64,000 nt of DNA from Ciona intestinalis (Eukaryota; Chordata; Ascidiacea; Phlebobranchia; Cionidae), in the NCBI RefSeq assembly GCF_000224145.3, contig NC_020172.2, forward strand, positions 1,124,921 to 1,188,920, read 5' to 3'. The notes beneath the pieces are model-generated. The model had not been told where the DNA came from. It made no database searches and was given only the letters and a program-made list of their open reading frames with translations. Each line of letters starts with the position of its first letter. Position 1 is the first letter of the stretch. The position numbers and the translations under genes are program-made. Shown here piece by piece: positions 62,901-64,000 of the stretch.

Positions 62901-64000
62901 GAAATGATGACTCCATGAATATACTCTCAACTCTTGACCATTTTAACAAGAAAAGAGCTTATTTTCTTGTCTTGGGGCCTGTGACTAATGGAGAAGACTA
63001 TATGAAAGAGTTGTCTAAGTTTCCATGGTTACGGGTGTTTGACTTTGACCCATTAAGTAGAATGTCTGGTGTATTAAGTTGTACAGAGCAAGCAATCAAA
63101 CTGCATAGAGATCTGACAATATCTGAACATACAGACAGCACCATTGATTTAAATCAAAAATCAACCAACTGGTCGTTTATGAGGGGTTACGCAAATCGTC
63201 CAGATACATATTTCAGTGATAGTCCTGTACAGTGGTGTAGCAAAGCTGAAAATATTAAGCCCTGGAAAAAATTATGTGGAGAAATATTTTCCTTCTGTGA
63301 ATGTAACACACCTCCAACAGTCCTTGTGTTATGGCATTCACTGAAGGAACAGAAATATTTGCACAAATTTCTATCCACTCTGTTTTTCCGTGCAGATGAT
63401 GCTGACATGCGAAACCGGTTGAAACTGGTATTGTGTCTTAGTGAAGAACCGGATGAGCACTTACAGTCCTTGCTTGTAGAGTACAACTTTGAAAAAGCTG
63501 TGCGAATGTGGTCTTTCTCCGAAGTCTGCAAATCTTTAAAAACTTGCCCTTCATTAGAACAGGTAGAATCACAACACAGATTGCCGTGCTTTCAAGAAAC
63601 AAATAAAAGTGAACCAACAGTCTCCATTAATACCGAAAAGATGCAATGGCTGTCAGTGTACTGTGATGTGTTAAGTCTGCAAGAAAAGAAATCTGATACA
63701 AAGAAACCAGACGACAAAGGGGAAGCTTTTCTTAAAGGTGGGGAAATAACCTGGGATCAACTCGGTAAATATGATGCCACAAGATCTATATTGGATGATG
63801 CAAAAAACAAAATTTTAAATCAGGCACTCAAGAAAGGCACATCCCAAATAGTTAACATATACCACACCCCGGGTGCTGGAGGAACAACCTTTTCTAAGCA
63901 ACTCTTGTGGTCTTTGCATGAACATATTCCATGCATATACATTAACTCAAATACTTTCCCTGTGCCAGCAATATACGAAAGAATTCATTTTTTAAGAGAT
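59969..64000 (+). CDS. SAMD9/SAMD9L-like P-loop NTPase, N-terminal part (runs off the window)
   Basis: Coding exons 59969-60005, 61577-61772, 61979-62229 and 62880 onward keep phase and give 535 codons to the window edge without a stop. Exon 1 encodes MAKANGKSLVTA. From about residue 165 it follows the central region of SAMD9/SAMD9L: FPWLRVFDFD (about 208-217), VLVLWHSLKEQ (about 308), FLKGGEITWDQL (about 445), then HTPGAGGTTFSKQLLW (about 490-505), a P-loop variant without the usual lysine, as in that family. Human SAMD9 proteins restrict poxviruses and control translation through tRNA cleavage. No SAM domain and no AlbA-like nuclease region is seen ahead of the P-loop here. Vertebrate SAMD9 genes have one coding exon; this one is split near its start. 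Family assignment is by remembered motifs. Confidence 0.75.
60006..61576 (+). other. First coding intron of the SAMD9-like gene
   Basis: A 1.57-kb intron with a MITE fragment near 60032-60062, a full MITE at 60385-60578 and otherwise unique AT-rich sequence. No additional exon with SAM or nuclease-domain features was found in it. Confidence 0.5.
60385..60578 (-). mobile_element. TA-target MITE, copy 41
   Basis: Both ends present, in the first intron of the SAMD9-like gene. Confidence 0.87.
62555..62815 (-). mobile_element. tRNA-derived SINE, copy 8 (head missing)
   Basis: Tail AATGAATGAATG and body present, head lost; in an intron of the SAMD9-like gene. Confidence 0.75.

Noticed and set aside
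1..64000. CRISPR arrays, bacterial operons or prophage
   Set aside because: Split genes with GT-AG introns, SINEs and MITEs show animal DNA; regular repeats are a minisatellite and transposons.

Overview
The window is AT-rich animal DNA with compact, split genes, GT-AG introns and dense short repeats. The gene content (a four-repeat CNGK-type channel, a neuroligin, a SAMD9-like NTPase) and the style of the repeats suggest a tunicate close to Ciona. The species is inference; the gene families are read from reconstructed proteins. I joined exons by hand by splice consensus, codon phase and family motifs. All junctions in the five genes keep phase, but ends could be off by a base or two.

Layout. 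(1) About 303-23051, plus strand: the last three of four channel repeats, and the end of the first, of a very large potassium-selective cyclic-nucleotide-gated-like channel (CNGK); 30 exons are visible and repeat I lies off the left edge. (2) 27062-45277, plus: a complete 14-exon neuroligin (1059 aa) with a dead esterase fold, one membrane segment and a long cytoplasmic tail ending in a PDZ ligand. (3) 46597-55462, minus: a copper type II monooxygenase of the DBH/MOXD1 family, convergent with the neuroligin, with all copper ligands kept. (4) 56310-58164, minus: a complete four-exon SLC16 (monocarboxylate transporter-like) gene. (5) 59969 to the right edge, plus: the start of a SAMD9/SAMD9L-like gene with a degenerate P-loop, cut by the window end and divergent from the SLC16 gene.

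Repeats explain most of the remaining sequence. About 38 copies of a roughly 195-bp MITE, with about 25-bp terminal inverted repeats and TA targets, fill introns and spacers, mostly right of 22 kb. A tRNA-derived SINE with a GAAT/ATTC tail is common in the channel gene. There is also a small hAT-type MITE with a clean 8-bp target duplication, a 57-bp minisatellite, and one 50-N assembly gap. Some MITEs touch gene structure: one intron of the monooxygenase gene is almost entirely half a MITE, and several neuroligin 3' splice sites sit directly after a MITE end.

The genes do not form a pathway. Channel, neuroligin, monooxygenase and transporter are plausible neural, sensory or sperm genes; the SAMD9-like gene belongs to a family tied to antiviral defence and translation control.
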